From the NCBI GenBank assembly GCA_017461945.1, contig JAFTSB010000050.1, forward strand, positions 1 through 54,484: a stretch of 54,484 bases of DNA. Reading direction: 5' to 3'. The notes beneath the pieces were generated by a model. It did no database searches. It worked only from the letters and a program-made list of their open reading frames with translations, and was not told the origin of the DNA. This document shows, piece after piece, positions 8,597 through 16,683 of the stretch (position 1 is its first letter; each line of letters starts with the position of its first letter). The DNA is from Clostridia bacterium (GTDB taxonomy: Bacteria; Bacillota; Clostridia; Oscillospirales; CAG-272). The translations under genes were made by a program, and so were the position numbers.

Positions 8597-9346
8597 GTGA
8601 CGGCAAAAGCAAGACAGGAGCAGATCCTGGAGATCCTGAAGCAGCAAGGATATGTGACAGTCAAATATCTGATCGAGGCGCTACAATACAGCTCTGCCAC
8701 CATCAACCGCGATCTTAACGCCCTGGAAAGCCGTCAGCTGGTGATCCGCAGCTACGGCGGCGTAGAGCTTGTGCGCAGTAGTTATGTACCTATCCCCTTC
8801 CGTTCTCACAAAATGCGTGCCGAAAAACAGCACATCGGCCGTGCGGCAGCAGAGCTTGTGCAGGACGGTGACACCATTTTTATCGACGGCTCCACCACTG
8901 CACAGTGTATGGCACAGCATCTGCTGCATCGCAAGGAGCTGACCGTGATCACCAACAATATGATGCTGGCACTTGATCTGGCCTCGCACGGCGTCAAGGT
9001 GGTCTGCCTCGGGGGCACGGTAGTGGAAGCCCCCAGTATGCTGTGCGGCATTGAAACCGTAGAAAATGCCGCCCGCTATCGTGTGGATAAAATGTTTTTT
9101 GCCACCAGGGCGGCCACCGCCACGGGGCTGATCGCCTCGGGCGACTATTATGATCCTATGCTGAAAACCATCGCCAAAAACGCAGGAACCATTTTTTACC
9201 TGGTGGATCACAAAAAGATCGATCAGCCCTTCAGCGAGCTTTACGGTGACTTTGGATGCGTTCATTACGTAATCAGCGATCACGGCTTTTCTGCCGAGGT
9301 CAAGGCCAAGTTTCCCCACACAACGTTTATCTCGGTGCAAGAATAA
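8597..9346 (+). CDS. DeoR/GlpR-family transcriptional regulator
   Basis: A 249-residue regulator. The N-terminal DeoR helix-turn-helix (QEQILEILKQQGYVTV...SSATINRDLNALE) is followed by the DeoRC sensor fold with IDGSTTAQCM, the phosphate-binding type of loop that in this family usually senses a phosphorylated sugar or related metabolite. AAAGGAGG lies six bases before a GTG at 8597; this is preferred to an upstream ATG that precedes the ribosome-binding site. It is divergent from the glycyl-radical-enzyme operon with an inverted repeat between them, so it very probably controls that operon. A phosphorylated effector would fit with the GDPD in the operon; that is inference. Confidence 0.9.
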   Translation: MTAKARQEQILEILKQQGYVTVKYLIEALQYSSATINRDLNALESRQLVIRSYGGVELVRSSYVPIPFRSHKMRAEKQHIGRAAAELVQDGDTIFIDGSTTAQCMAQHLLHRKELTVITNNMMLALDLASHGVKVVCLGGTVVEAPSMLCGIETVENAARYRVDKMFFATRAATATGLIASGDYYDPMLKTIAKNAGTIFYLVDHKKIDQPFSELYGDFGCVHYVISDHGFSAEVKAKFPHTTFISVQE

Positions 9347-9351
9347 TCATA

Positions 9352-9372
9352 ACCACCACTTCAAGTGGTGGT
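9352..9372 (+). repeat. perfect hairpin, possible IS200/IS605-type end
   Basis: Stem ACCACCACT, loop TCA, stem AGTGGTGGT, followed at 9381-9393 by a smaller palindrome TGCCTTCAAGGCA. A near copy lies at 9592-9610. Loop-closed hairpins of this size are recognition structures in IS200/IS605 elements, but no transposase is present. Confidence 0.5.
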
Positions 9373-9470
9373 ATGCACCGTGCCTTCAAGGCAAAAGTGC
9401 TAAACGACATCGAAAGACGTCCTGAACAATAAACATTAGTAATTATCGCCCCACTGCCGAAAATTCGGCA

Positions 9471-9571
9471 AGGCCTCGCCCTTGGGGAGAGGTGGCGGCG
9501 GAGCCGACGGAGAGGGGGTCTTTTCTGCCCTCTCACCTGCCTTCGCGGGAGCTCTCCCATAGGGAGAGCCT
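9471..9571. mobile_element. MITE-like palindromic element
   Basis: About 100 bp with imperfect terminal inverted repeats: AGGCCTCGCCCTTGGGGAGAG at the left and the inverse of AGGCTCTCCCTATGGGAGAG at the right. Each end is itself a hairpin, and the core is GC-rich (GGCGGCGGAGCCGACGGAGAG). It has no coding capacity. Similar short palindromic repeats are common in Oscillospiraceae genomes; copy number here cannot be judged. Confidence 0.55.
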
Positions 9572-9591
9572 ATGGCTAAAGCATTTTTATT

Positions 9592-9610
9592 CCACCACTC
9601 CAAGTGGTGG
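9592..9610 (+). repeat. second ACCACT hairpin
   Basis: Stem CCACCACT, loop CCA, stem AGTGGTGG. It differs from the hairpin at 9352 mainly in the loop. The two bracket the MITE-like element and are followed by related words (TATGCACCGTGCC and TATGTACCCTGAAGG). Confidence 0.5.
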
Positions 9611-9639
9611 TTTATGTACCCTGAAGGCTACAAGCAAAA

Positions 9640-9675
9640 ACGGTATGAGACGCAAAATCTCATACCGTTTTCTCT
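9640..9675 (+). terminator. terminator downstream of the DeoR-type gene
   Basis: Stem ACGGTATGAGA, loop CGCAAAA, stem TCTCATACCGT, then TTTTCTCTTTT. It lies 290 bp past the regulator stop, after the mobile debris. Confidence 0.65.
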
Positions 9676-9677
9676 TT

Positions 9678-9795
9678 TGCGCCCCCGCGATGACGGAGAG
9701 CGCCACAAAGAACATAGTCAGATCCATCCGGTTTGCCGTGCCGATCAGCTTGAAAACACCGTGCTGATCAGCACAAGAAGCACACCAAAGGCGTA
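9678..9795 (-). pseudogene. possible relic of a membrane-protein gene
   Basis: The minus strand reads YAFGVLLVLISTVF and, after one frameshift, KLIGTANRMDLTMFFVALSV, two hydrophobic stretches like the last helices of an integral membrane protein. There is no start, no ribosome-binding site and no upstream part. Weakly supported. Confidence 0.3.
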
Positions 9796-9826
9796 CCGGG
9801 AGTGCAGCGGTTATATTTGTGCTTCG

Positions 9827-12800
9827 TTATTTTTTAAAAACTCCCACAAGGTCGCTCCACTTTTTCTTCTTGATCACAAACCAAAGAAGCGCAAAGCCGC
9901 CAAGTCCTATTGCCATGACAGAGCCGGTCACGATGCCTGCGACAGCACCCCCCGAAAGACCATCCTTGGGGATCTCTGCGTTGCATACGTCGCAATATCC
10001 GTTTCCGTCCGCATCTGCGTGGTCGCCCACGGTGCGCTCCGCGCCGCAGGTATTGCAGGCGGTGTCGCAAGCGTTATCGTACTTGTGCCCGAGTATCTCG
10101 CCCTCGGTATAGCCGCAGCCGCGCTTGCAGGTCTTGGGTGCCGTGCAGGTGGCGTCCGCCAGATCGTGCCCGAGCGCCTCACCCTCGGTGTGGCCGCAAA
10201 CGGTGCAGGCAGAGGGAGCCGTGCAGGTAGCCGCTGCCATACTGTGCGTGGGCTTTTGCGCAGCGGCGGTACTGATGTTAGAGTAAACAGGTGCCGTCTG
10301 TGCCGCATCGCAGGTGGTGTAGCCGAAATAGATCCTGTTGCTGTCGGTTAAGAACACAGGGGAGGCGTCTGCCTGCGCGCCCGCAAGGGTCTGCCCAAAG
10401 ACGTCGTAGTCGATATATCCGTTCAGCAACCACGCCACCGTACCGTTTTTGAATTCCACCTCGGCTTTGGCGGTTGCCAAGAAGGTGTTTTCGGGATCGT
10501 TGCCAATGCCATGCTCTGCCGTGCCCACAAGATAATATGCATTGGCGATCAGCCAGCTGCCGAAAGCATAGTGATCGCCCACCACACCGCCGACATTTTC
10601 GCTATTGTTGCCGCTGCTGACGGTACCGGTATTATAGGCATTCCTTACGTCACCGTAGTTATAGCCCGCTACGCCGCCGACAGAGCTACCGTCGTTGCCG
10701 ACGTTGACGGCACCGGTATTATAGACGTTTCTCACGTTACCGTCGCTGTTATGACCTATCACACCGCCGACATAGCTACTGTAGTCGCCAACACTGACGG
10801 CACCGGCGTTATAGCTGTTTTTCACGTTAGCAAAGCTGCTATAGCCGACCACACCGCCGACAGAGTTGCTGGAGTCGCCGCCGCTGACGGCACCCGCATT
10901 ATAGCTATCCACTATATCACCGTAGTTATAGCCTACCACGCCGCCGATAGAGGAGCAGGAGTCGCCGACGCTGACGACACCCGCATTATGGCTATTCACG
11001 ACGTCACCGTAGCTTTCGCCCGCCACGCCGCCGACATAGCTACTGTTGTCGCCGACACTGACGACACCCGCATTATGGCTATTCACTATGTCACCGTAGT
11101 TTTTGCCCACCACACCGCCGATAGAGTCGCTACTGTAACCGCCGCTGACGGTACCCGCGTTATAGCTGTTTTCCACATCACCGCGATTATTGCCCACTAC
11201 GCCGCCGACAAAGCTGCCGGAACCGCCGCTGACGGCACCTGCGTTATGGCTATTTTCCACGTTACCGTCGTTAGAGCCCACCACGCCGCCGATGGAGTCG
11301 CTGTAGTCGCCGCCGCTGACGGCACCCACATTATGGCTATTTTCCACGTTACCGTAGTTATTGCCCACCACGCCGCCGACGGAATTGCCGCGTTCCTGAA
11401 TGCTAACGGCACCGCTGTTATAGCTATCCGTTACGTCACCGTCGTTAGCACCTACCACACCCCCGACACAGAAAATACCACTGACGATACCGGTGTTATA
11501 GCTGTTTGCTACGTTACCGCTGTTACTGCCCACTACGCCGCCGGCATAGTTACTGCTGTTGTTGCCAACGACGGTACCCGCGTGATAGCTGTTTATAACG
11601 TCACCGTTATTATGCGCCACCATGCCGCCGACGTAGGAAATGCCTTTGACGTAGGAATTGACAACGCCGACGTTCTTGATCGTCCCCTTATTGTATGCAA
11701 ACAGACCTTGCGTATCGCCGGAGGAATTGATATACAAGCCACCCACGCTCTTGCCGTTGCCGTCAAAGCTGCCTGCATACAGGTCGCTTCCCATAGGGCT
11801 CCACGCTCTGATATCCGATAGCACTATCGGGTCCTCTACAGTGTCGTCCGCGTTTGCGTAGATCGTGCCTCCCGTGGAGGGAGAGTCATCAAAAACAATG
11901 TTCTCGCCCGAGTCGTCGCCCTTCTTGCCCGTGCCGAGATAGGCAATTGCCACGCCGTCCCGCTTGATCTCCACAAGCCCCGTATCCGGGATAAAGGTGA
12001 AGGTGTAGCCGGGGTTCAGGTCGATATTCGCGGTAAGAATCGCATTTGCGTACTGATTTTGAACAATACCCGCCACGGCGGCGGTATCGCCGTTGACCAG
12101 CGCCGCAAACCAGAAAAGCTGCCCCGCGTTGGAAATTTCATAAAGAGGTTGCCCGTTTACACCCACGCCCTTTTCCGTGGCGGGCTCATAGCCCTCACAC
12201 ACATCGCAAAAGCCGTTTACATAGTCGTGACCGGGATTCTCGTTCTCGTTGGAATAAACGGTTTCATTCTTACAGTCGATCACCTGATACACGGTGCCGC
12301 CGATAAAGACGGGGATCGCATCGCCGTTTTCGCCCAAAGTCTGCTTCCAGATCAGCTCGCCCTCAGAGGTGGAGCCGTTCAGCAGATATGCCACCTCGCC
12401 GGAGGCGAACTGTTCGGTGGTATAAGTGCCCACGTTATCGGAGGTTCCGCTGTAGCCGTCAGAGCCGACATACTGTGTGGCATAGCAGTACCGGATCGTG
12501 CCACTATTTTTACCCACAATGCCGCCCTTGTCGCTTCCTCCGGCAGTTACATTTCCCGTGCTCCAGCAGCATTCCACAGTACCGCCGCCGGTGTTGAAGC
12601 CTGCGACGCCGCCGGCAGAGCCATCGCCGGCGTGGACATCACCGGTATTGTAGCAGCTGCGAATGGTGGCGGTGCTTCGGCCGGCAATGCCGCCGCTTTC
12701 GTCGTCGCCGGTGATTTTACCGGTATTGCCGCACAGCTGCACAGTGCCGGTGTTGACGCCTGCGATACCGCCAACGAAGTATGAATCACCGCTTACTACC

Positions 12801-13369
12801 GCATTGTTGACGCAGCCCGTGACCGTACCCCTGTTATAACCTGCAATGCCGCCAACGTACTCATTGCCTGTGATGGAGGAATCCGTGAGGGTCACTGCCT
12901 TCATCTGACCATCGCTATAAACACTACCAAACAGACCAACATAGCTTGCGCTGCTGTCATTGTAGTACAACCCGGAGATGGTTTTGCCGTTGCCGTCAAA
13001 GATACCCTCGTATTCGTTGCCCTCGATGCCGATGGGGGTCCATACTTTGAATCCCTCGGTGTTGCTGTTCAACGCGCCGTCCACAAGCACGTTTTGATTG
13101 ACCGTGATATTGGCGGTCAGCTCGCCGTTGATGGCGGTATTGCCGCCGTTCACCGCCGCCGCAAAGGCGTACAGCTCGTCGACGGTGCCAATATCGTAGT
13201 AGCCGTCGCTGTCGGCATCCTTCAAGGTGACGGACGTGGGGCTTCCGTTTGCTGCCGTGATCTCTACGGTGAGATCGGCTGCCGCCTCCGCACTTGCCGA
13301 TACTGCGCCAAAGGCACAGAAAATGCAAAATGCGAAGAGCAAAATGCAAAATGTCAATGTTTTTTTCAT
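9827..13369 (-). CDS. large GLUG-repeat surface protein with C-terminal membrane anchor
   Basis: A 1180-residue secreted protein. A signal peptide (MKKTLTFCILLFAFCIFCAF, then VSASAEA) is followed by a beta-rich region, about five degenerate GLUG repeats (about 170-320), a second N-terminal-like module, and about twelve tandem repeats of 28-29 residues with consensus VGGVVGxNxGxVxNSxNxGxVSGG (the GLUG motif, expected to form a beta-solenoid). Then come cysteine-rich CTAPxxCxxCGHTEGExLGH repeats typical of clostridial surface proteins, a transmembrane helix and a lysine-rich tail, so it should be anchored in the cytoplasmic membrane and project outward, perhaps for adhesion. GGAGGAG before the ATG at 13369 sets the start. 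It may be co-transcribed with 13387-13752, 17 bp upstream. Confidence 0.88.
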   Translation of the reverse strand: MKKTLTFCILLFAFCIFCAFGAVSASAEAAADLTVEITAANGSPTSVTLKDADSDGYYDIGTVDELYAFAAAVNGGNTAINGELTANITVNQNVLVDGALNSNTEGFKVWTPIGIEGNEYEGIFDGNGKTISGLYYNDSSASYVGLFGSVYSDGQMKAVTLTDSSITGNEYVGGIAGYNRGTVTGCVNNAVVSGDSYFVGGIAGVNTGTVQLCGNTGKITGDDESGGIAGRSTATIRSCYNTGDVHAGDGSAGGVAGFNTGGGTVECCWSTGNVTAGGSDKGGIVGKNSGTIRYCYATQYVGSDGYSGTSDNVGTYTTEQFASGEVAYLLNGSTSEGELIWKQTLGENGDAIPVFIGGTVYQVIDCKNETVYSNENENPGHDYVNGFCDVCEGYEPATEKGVGVNGQPLYEISNAGQLFWFAALVNGDTAAVAGIVQNQYANAILTANIDLNPGYTFTFIPDTGLVEIKRDGVAIAYLGTGKKGDDSGENIVFDDSPSTGGTIYANADDTVEDPIVLSDIRAWSPMGSDLYAGSFDGNGKSVGGLYINSSGDTQGLFAYNKGTIKNVGVVNSYVKGISYVGGMVAHNNGDVINSYHAGTVVGNNSSNYAGGVVGSNSGNVANSYNTGIVSGIFCVGGVVGANDGDVTDSYNSGAVSIQERGNSVGGVVGNNYGNVENSHNVGAVSGGDYSDSIGGVVGSNDGNVENSHNAGAVSGGSGSFVGGVVGNNRGDVENSYNAGTVSGGYSSDSIGGVVGKNYGDIVNSHNAGVVSVGDNSSYVGGVAGESYGDVVNSHNAGVVSVGDSCSSIGGVVGYNYGDIVDSYNAGAVSGGDSSNSVGGVVGYSSFANVKNSYNAGAVSVGDYSSYVGGVIGHNSDGNVRNVYNTGAVNVGNDGSSVGGVAGYNYGDVRNAYNTGTVSSGNNSENVGGVVGDHYAFGSWLIANAYYLVGTAEHGIGNDPENTFLATAKAEVEFKNGTVAWLLNGYIDYDVFGQTLAGAQADASPVFLTDSNRIYFGYTTCDAAQTAPVYSNISTAAAQKPTHSMAAATCTAPSACTVCGHTEGEALGHDLADATCTAPKTCKRGCGYTEGEILGHKYDNACDTACNTCGAERTVGDHADADGNGYCDVCNAEIPKDGLSGGAVAGIVTGSVMAIGLGGFALLWFVIKKKKWSDLVGVFKK
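10575..11640 (-). repeat. tandem 84-90-bp coding repeats (GLUG solenoid)
   Basis: About twelve near-identical units of roughly 87 bp, each carrying a CACGCCGCCGACA-like block and a CACGTTACCGTAGTTAT-like block, encode the central solenoid of the GLUG protein. The similarity at DNA level makes the array prone to gain or loss of units by recombination. Confidence 0.85.
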
Positions 13370-13386
13370 AGTTTCTTCTCCTCCTA

Positions 13387-13752
13387 TCATTTCACAGCTT
13401 TTTTGTTTTCGGGACAGATGCAGATGCCAAACCATTCCTCGCCGCGTTTGAAGTACCGGCAATCGGCGCAGGTGGTATCGGAGGTCCGTTTGGTTTCGCC
13501 CTTGTAGCTCTTACAAGCATCCTGCATCATGGTAACAAAGGGCTTGCCTTCCTCCGTGAATAACGGGTCTTTCAGAAAATCGGGATAGATGATCGCAGGC
13601 TCGCACAGCGGGCTCAGTCGATCCCGTTCCTCGTAAAATCCGTATCTCAGCTCAAAGGTCTTACCAAAGGTGGTGACGATCTTATACAGATCCCCTTCCT
13701 TTGGAGCAAAATTCTGTACCGGATTCGTGCTCTCAAAAATCTTTCTAAACAT
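13387..13752 (-). CDS. hypothetical protein with C-terminal cysteine cluster
   Basis: A 121-residue protein that I do not recognise. The first 85 residues are mixed alpha/beta with no motif; the C-terminus has CADCRYFKRGEEWFGICIC, four cysteines that could bind zinc, a pattern seen in many small uncharacterised clostridial proteins. AAAGGAG five bases before the ATG at 13752 sets the start; an in-frame ATG 45 bases upstream lies too close to a possible -10 (TATACT) to be used. It lies 17 bp upstream of the GLUG gene and probably shares its transcript. No signal peptide. Confidence 0.7.
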   Translation of the reverse strand: MFRKIFESTNPVQNFAPKEGDLYKIVTTFGKTFELRYGFYEERDRLSPLCEPAIIYPDFLKDPLFTEEGKPFVTMMQDACKSYKGETKRTSDTTCADCRYFKRGEEWFGICICPENKKAVK

Positions 13753-13915
13753 CGCTTCTCCTTTCCGGCATTTGGGGCAAAAAGAAAAATCTGCCATACT
13801 TGTTGATAACAGTATAGCAGATTATTTTGGTTCGCGGTATTACCTAAAAAGCAGAATTTAGATATATATTTTGGTCCTCCAATATATCTTTTTGGGGGTA
13901 AAAAGATATATAAAA

Positions 13916-15151
13916 TCACAAAATCGCGGCAAAATCCGAACGCGGCAAGCCTGATTTTTCGGACACGATTCGCACCGCTTGCTTGACGATGGAAAGCGAC
14001 AGACTGAGATGGTCGGCGATCTCCTGATTGCTCATACCGAACGCCGCGAGCTTGGCGACCTCGCGCTCCTTTGCGGAAAGTGTGGTCAGAATCGTTTTGC
14101 CTCTGACTGCGCCCGATAACTTTGACCAACCCTCATTATAAACTTTATAAAGCTTTTTGACCTCGGCAGAGGCGTTCTCGTCAACAAGGGACAGGCGTTT
14201 CTCCATCAAGGTATCCAGTGCGCGGCAGTATTCGGCAAGAACGCCGTAGAATTTATCGGGCAGTGCCAGCTCTATGGCTTTGTCAATGTGGTAGATCGCA
14301 TCCTCGTCCTTACCGCAGTTGTGATAGATCGCGGCGCAAGTAAGGCGCAGATAGATCTCGGACATAATACTGTTATTCGCTCTTGCCCATGAGATCAAAG
14401 GCTCTACCGAAAACGAAATGACCGACATAATGTAAAGGCCCTGTGTTCCCTCCACCTTGACAAGACCCATTGCAACGGCGTAACCCAGCGCATATAGATA
14501 TTTGGCGTAATACACCTTTGCCGCAGGATAGGCATCCTTGTGAATGGGCTCAAAACGCCCCTTTTTGAACCATTCCGGAAAGCTTTCTACATTATACAGC
14601 ATAATGTCCACGGCGCTGATCGCAAGCTGCATGGCCTCGCGGTCATTGTCGTTTTTGGCGGGTGCTTCGGCAATATGCACCTTGGCACGGCGCCACATAT
14701 TGATATCACCCTTCCAAACCGCGCACTGTGCCAGCAACATACCTGCCGACTGCACGGCATAAAAGCCCGAATGCTTTCCAAGCAGGTAGTTTGCGCTCTC
14801 ATAGACCTTGTCGATCTCGCCGCGGGAATAGGCGACCTCGGCTTCAAACAGCACCTGCGCCTCGTGGTTGTAGGCAAGGCTTTCGCCCACCGCATCGGCC
14901 GTTCCGGGTGTATGATAGAGGTCAGTCATATAAAGAAAGGGCGTTTTGCGCGGCAGCGGCATATCCTCGTTTGCGAGCATTCTGCCTGCCTTGGTTCTGC
15001 CGTCTACGGGCTTTTTTGCGTCCTTCGGGATCATCCAGGAGCGACCAAAGCGCACCGCCCCCTCAATTTTCCCCTCGGCACAAAGGATCTGCACGCGGCG
15101 TACACCCAGCTCCCATTTCTTTGCGGCCTCGTCTATTTTCAAGTATTCCAT
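13916..15151 (-). CDS. transcriptional regulator with N-terminal HTH and C-terminal LuxR-type HTH
   Basis: A 411-residue protein with DNA-binding regions at both ends. Residues 1-50 (YLKIDEAAKKWELGVRRVQIL...GRSWMIPKDA) resemble the excisionase/MerR-type helix-turn-helix of clostridial regulators; residues 350-410 carry a LuxR/GerE domain (LSAKEREVAKLAAFGMSNQE...IADHL). The middle is helical and may be a TPR-like sensor. There is no receiver domain, so it is not a classical response regulator. GGGAGGAG eight bases before the ATG supports the start. Its promoter is near perfect and abuts a 45-bp palindrome, which suggests self-regulation. The targets may include the GLUG and cysteine-cluster genes downstream. 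Confidence 0.82.
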   Translation of the reverse strand: MEYLKIDEAAKKWELGVRRVQILCAEGKIEGAVRFGRSWMIPKDAKKPVDGRTKAGRMLANEDMPLPRKTPFLYMTDLYHTPGTADAVGESLAYNHEAQVLFEAEVAYSRGEIDKVYESANYLLGKHSGFYAVQSAGMLLAQCAVWKGDINMWRRAKVHIAEAPAKNDNDREAMQLAISAVDIMLYNVESFPEWFKKGRFEPIHKDAYPAAKVYYAKYLYALGYAVAMGLVKVEGTQGLYIMSVISFSVEPLISWARANNSIMSEIYLRLTCAAIYHNCGKDEDAIYHIDKAIELALPDKFYGVLAEYCRALDTLMEKRLSLVDENASAEVKKLYKVYNEGWSKLSGAVRGKTILTTLSAKEREVAKLAAFGMSNQEIADHLSLSLSIVKQAVRIVSEKSGLPRSDFAAIL

Positions 15152-15185
15152 GCGGTGATCTCCTCCCGAAAAATACCGATTTTGT

Positions 15186-15259
15186 ATTATTCGCCAATGC
15201 GAGCAATAATCGCTCGCATTGTCGAATAATATTATACCTTATTTTTTCGGATTTGTCAA
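15186..15259 (-). promoter_or_regulatory. consensus promoter abutting a 45-bp palindrome
   Basis: On the minus strand, TTGACA (15254-15259), 17 bp, then TATAAT (15231-15236), a consensus sigma-A promoter. Immediately downstream, 15186-15230 is an almost perfect inverted repeat with arms ATTATTCGxCAATGCGAGC around a short AT-rich centre. Transcription should start inside the palindrome, so it can act as an operator and as a 5' hairpin in the mRNA. Confidence 0.8.
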
Positions 15260-15342
15260 TCGCGCTTTTGCAAGAAGGGCTGTAGAGCCCGAAACGGTAA
15301 ACAAAACGACGATATGGTGAGTGTATCATGGTCTTTACAAAG

Positions 15343-15393
15343 AAAAACGCCCTTGGCGTTCTGCCGTAAAGCAGGTCGCCAAGGGCGGCATTT
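15343..15393 (-). terminator. terminator of the serine hydrolase gene
   Basis: Stem CGCCCTTGGCG (15348-15358) and CGCCAAGGGCG (15377-15387) with an 18-base loop, and A-runs that give T-runs on the minus strand. Confidence 0.75.
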
Positions 15394-15397
15394 TTCT

Positions 15398-16537
15398 TTA
15401 GTATGTTAAGGCTGGAGCATCGTCGGGCTTTTCGAACGGAACCTCTACCCTTTCGCCAAGCAGATCAGCACGTATGGTTTTGTAGAGCCAGGAGCGCAGG
15501 TGTCGGTTTGGCGCCCCGAACACGTGCTGCGCATAATAAAAGGAAACGTTATTCAACGGGTCCACAGAGGCGTATGCGCCTGCAGCGCCGCCCCATCCGA
15601 AATCCGTGCGTTCCCGATTATCCGGACGCAATGCACTCATGCCGAGACCGTAGCCGCCGCTGCGGGACGCCGCATTGTACATAGCTCTCTGCTGCTCGGT
15701 GAGGTGATCCTTTGCCATCAGTGCAATGGTTTCCTTTTTCAGGATCACATCGCCCACGCGCATGGCCTCCAGGAACTTGATGAAGTCCTCCACCGTGGAG
15801 ATGCAGCCACCACCGCCGCCTGCATAGTCCTTTTTCAAATGGCACCAGAAGTGCCATGCGAGGGAAAACTCTCCCGTTTCCTTATTGTATCGGTATTGCC
15901 TTGCAAAGCCCTCCCAATCCTCAAGAGGATGCAGGAAGGTGGAATGCGCCATACCGAGCGGATCGAAGATATGCGCCTTCACATAGTTTTCAAATTTTTC
16001 GCCGGAAAGCACCTCAATGAGCGCGCCCAACACGTCGTGAGAAAGACCGTATTTCCATCCCTCGCCCGGTTCAAACTCCAAGGGAGTCCTTGCAAACATA
16101 TTGACCGTTTCCACCGTGGGACAGTTGTTGCCCGGGATGTTGTAGTACTCCTCCAGCTCGGGGGTGTGCATACTGTAGCTCATGCCCGAGGTCATTCGGA
16201 AAAGGTCCTTGATCTTGATAGAATTTTTCGCTTTTCTGATACCGTTCTCGGTTTTTACAGTCATTTCCGCAAAGGCAGGCAGGTAATCGGACAGGTTATC
16301 CTCCAGCGAGAACATTCCCTTTTCCCACAGCTGCATCGCTGCCGCACAGGTGATCAGTTTGGAGCAGGAATATATGTGGTATTTTTCTTTTCCCTTTACG
16401 GGAATCTTATTTTCAAGATCCGCATAGCCACCCATGTGTCGCAGGATACATTCGCCATCTTTATACACAATCAAGTCAAAACCGGGAATGCCCATATCCA
16501 GAAAATGCTGACACAATGCTTTGGTTTGTTCAAACAT
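15398..16537 (-). CDS. serine hydrolase of the beta-lactamase/penicillin-binding fold
   Basis: A 379-residue protein of the class C beta-lactamase-like family. The catalytic S57-x-x-K60 (SCSK) is preceded by the usual YADLENKIPV strand; the Tyr motif is YGLS, and the C-terminal half carries a glycine-rich segment FGWGGAAGAY of the type seen in esterase or D-aminopeptidase members. There is no signal peptide, so an intracellular esterase or amidase role is likelier than antibiotic resistance. The ATG at 16537 follows GGGGGTGA; an ATG eight codons upstream overlaps the -10 box and is rejected. It is divergent from pepT. Confidence 0.82.
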   Translation of the reverse strand: MFEQTKALCQHFLDMGIPGFDLIVYKDGECILRHMGGYADLENKIPVKGKEKYHIYSCSKLITCAAAMQLWEKGMFSLEDNLSDYLPAFAEMTVKTENGIRKAKNSIKIKDLFRMTSGMSYSMHTPELEEYYNIPGNNCPTVETVNMFARTPLEFEPGEGWKYGLSHDVLGALIEVLSGEKFENYVKAHIFDPLGMAHSTFLHPLEDWEGFARQYRYNKETGEFSLAWHFWCHLKKDYAGGGGGCISTVEDFIKFLEAMRVGDVILKKETIALMAKDHLTEQQRAMYNAASRSGGYGLGMSALRPDNRERTDFGWGGAAGAYASVDPLNNVSFYYAQHVFGAPNRHLRSWLYKTIRADLLGERVEVPFEKPDDAPALTY

Positions 16538-16556
16538 GCAATCACCCCCAACACCC

Positions 16557-16584
16557 ATTATACACCGAATTTTACCAAAGTCAA
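16557..16584 (-). promoter_or_regulatory. promoter of the serine hydrolase gene
   Basis: On the minus strand, TTGACT (16579-16584), 16 bp, TATAAT (16557-16562), about 20 bp before the ATG. Confidence 0.7.
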
Positions 16585-16617
16585 CATCTGGTGTCAGAAA
16601 TAAAAACATTCTTTGTC

Positions 16618-16646
16618 TTTACATCTCCCCTTGGGTTTGATATAAT
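16618..16646 (+). promoter_or_regulatory. promoter of pepT
   Basis: TTTACA (16618-16623), 17 bp, TATAAT (16641-16646), 37 bp before the pepT ATG and divergent from the preceding promoter. Confidence 0.75.
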
Positions 16647-16683
16647 AGGGGTGAAATTCACCTTTGAAACGAGGAAATGCAAT

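Noticed and set aside
10575-11640. Regular 87-bp periodicity suggesting a CRISPR or satellite array
   Set aside because: Units are in frame, translate to GLUG repeats and vary throughout; there are no constant short repeats with unique spacers.
10511-11821. 436-codon open frame on the plus strand across the GLUG repeats
   Set aside because: It is the antisense shadow of the repeat array; the minus-strand protein has a signal peptide, ribosome-binding site and known motif, the plus frame has none of these.
13753-13797. Upstream start for the cysteine-cluster protein that would add a CPKC motif
   Set aside because: A strong AAAGGAG lies before the inner ATG and the outer ATG sits within about 15 bases of a possible -10 box; the extra cysteines are probably chance.
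13797-13915. Possible terminator hairpin GATATAT/ATATATC downstream of the LuxR-type gene
   Set aside because: The stem is short and made only of AT pairs; too weak to list.
16516-16683. Longer N-terminus for peptidase T
   Set aside because: The upstream frame runs through the pepT promoter and the divergent promoter, and the protein starting at 16684 already matches the family length.
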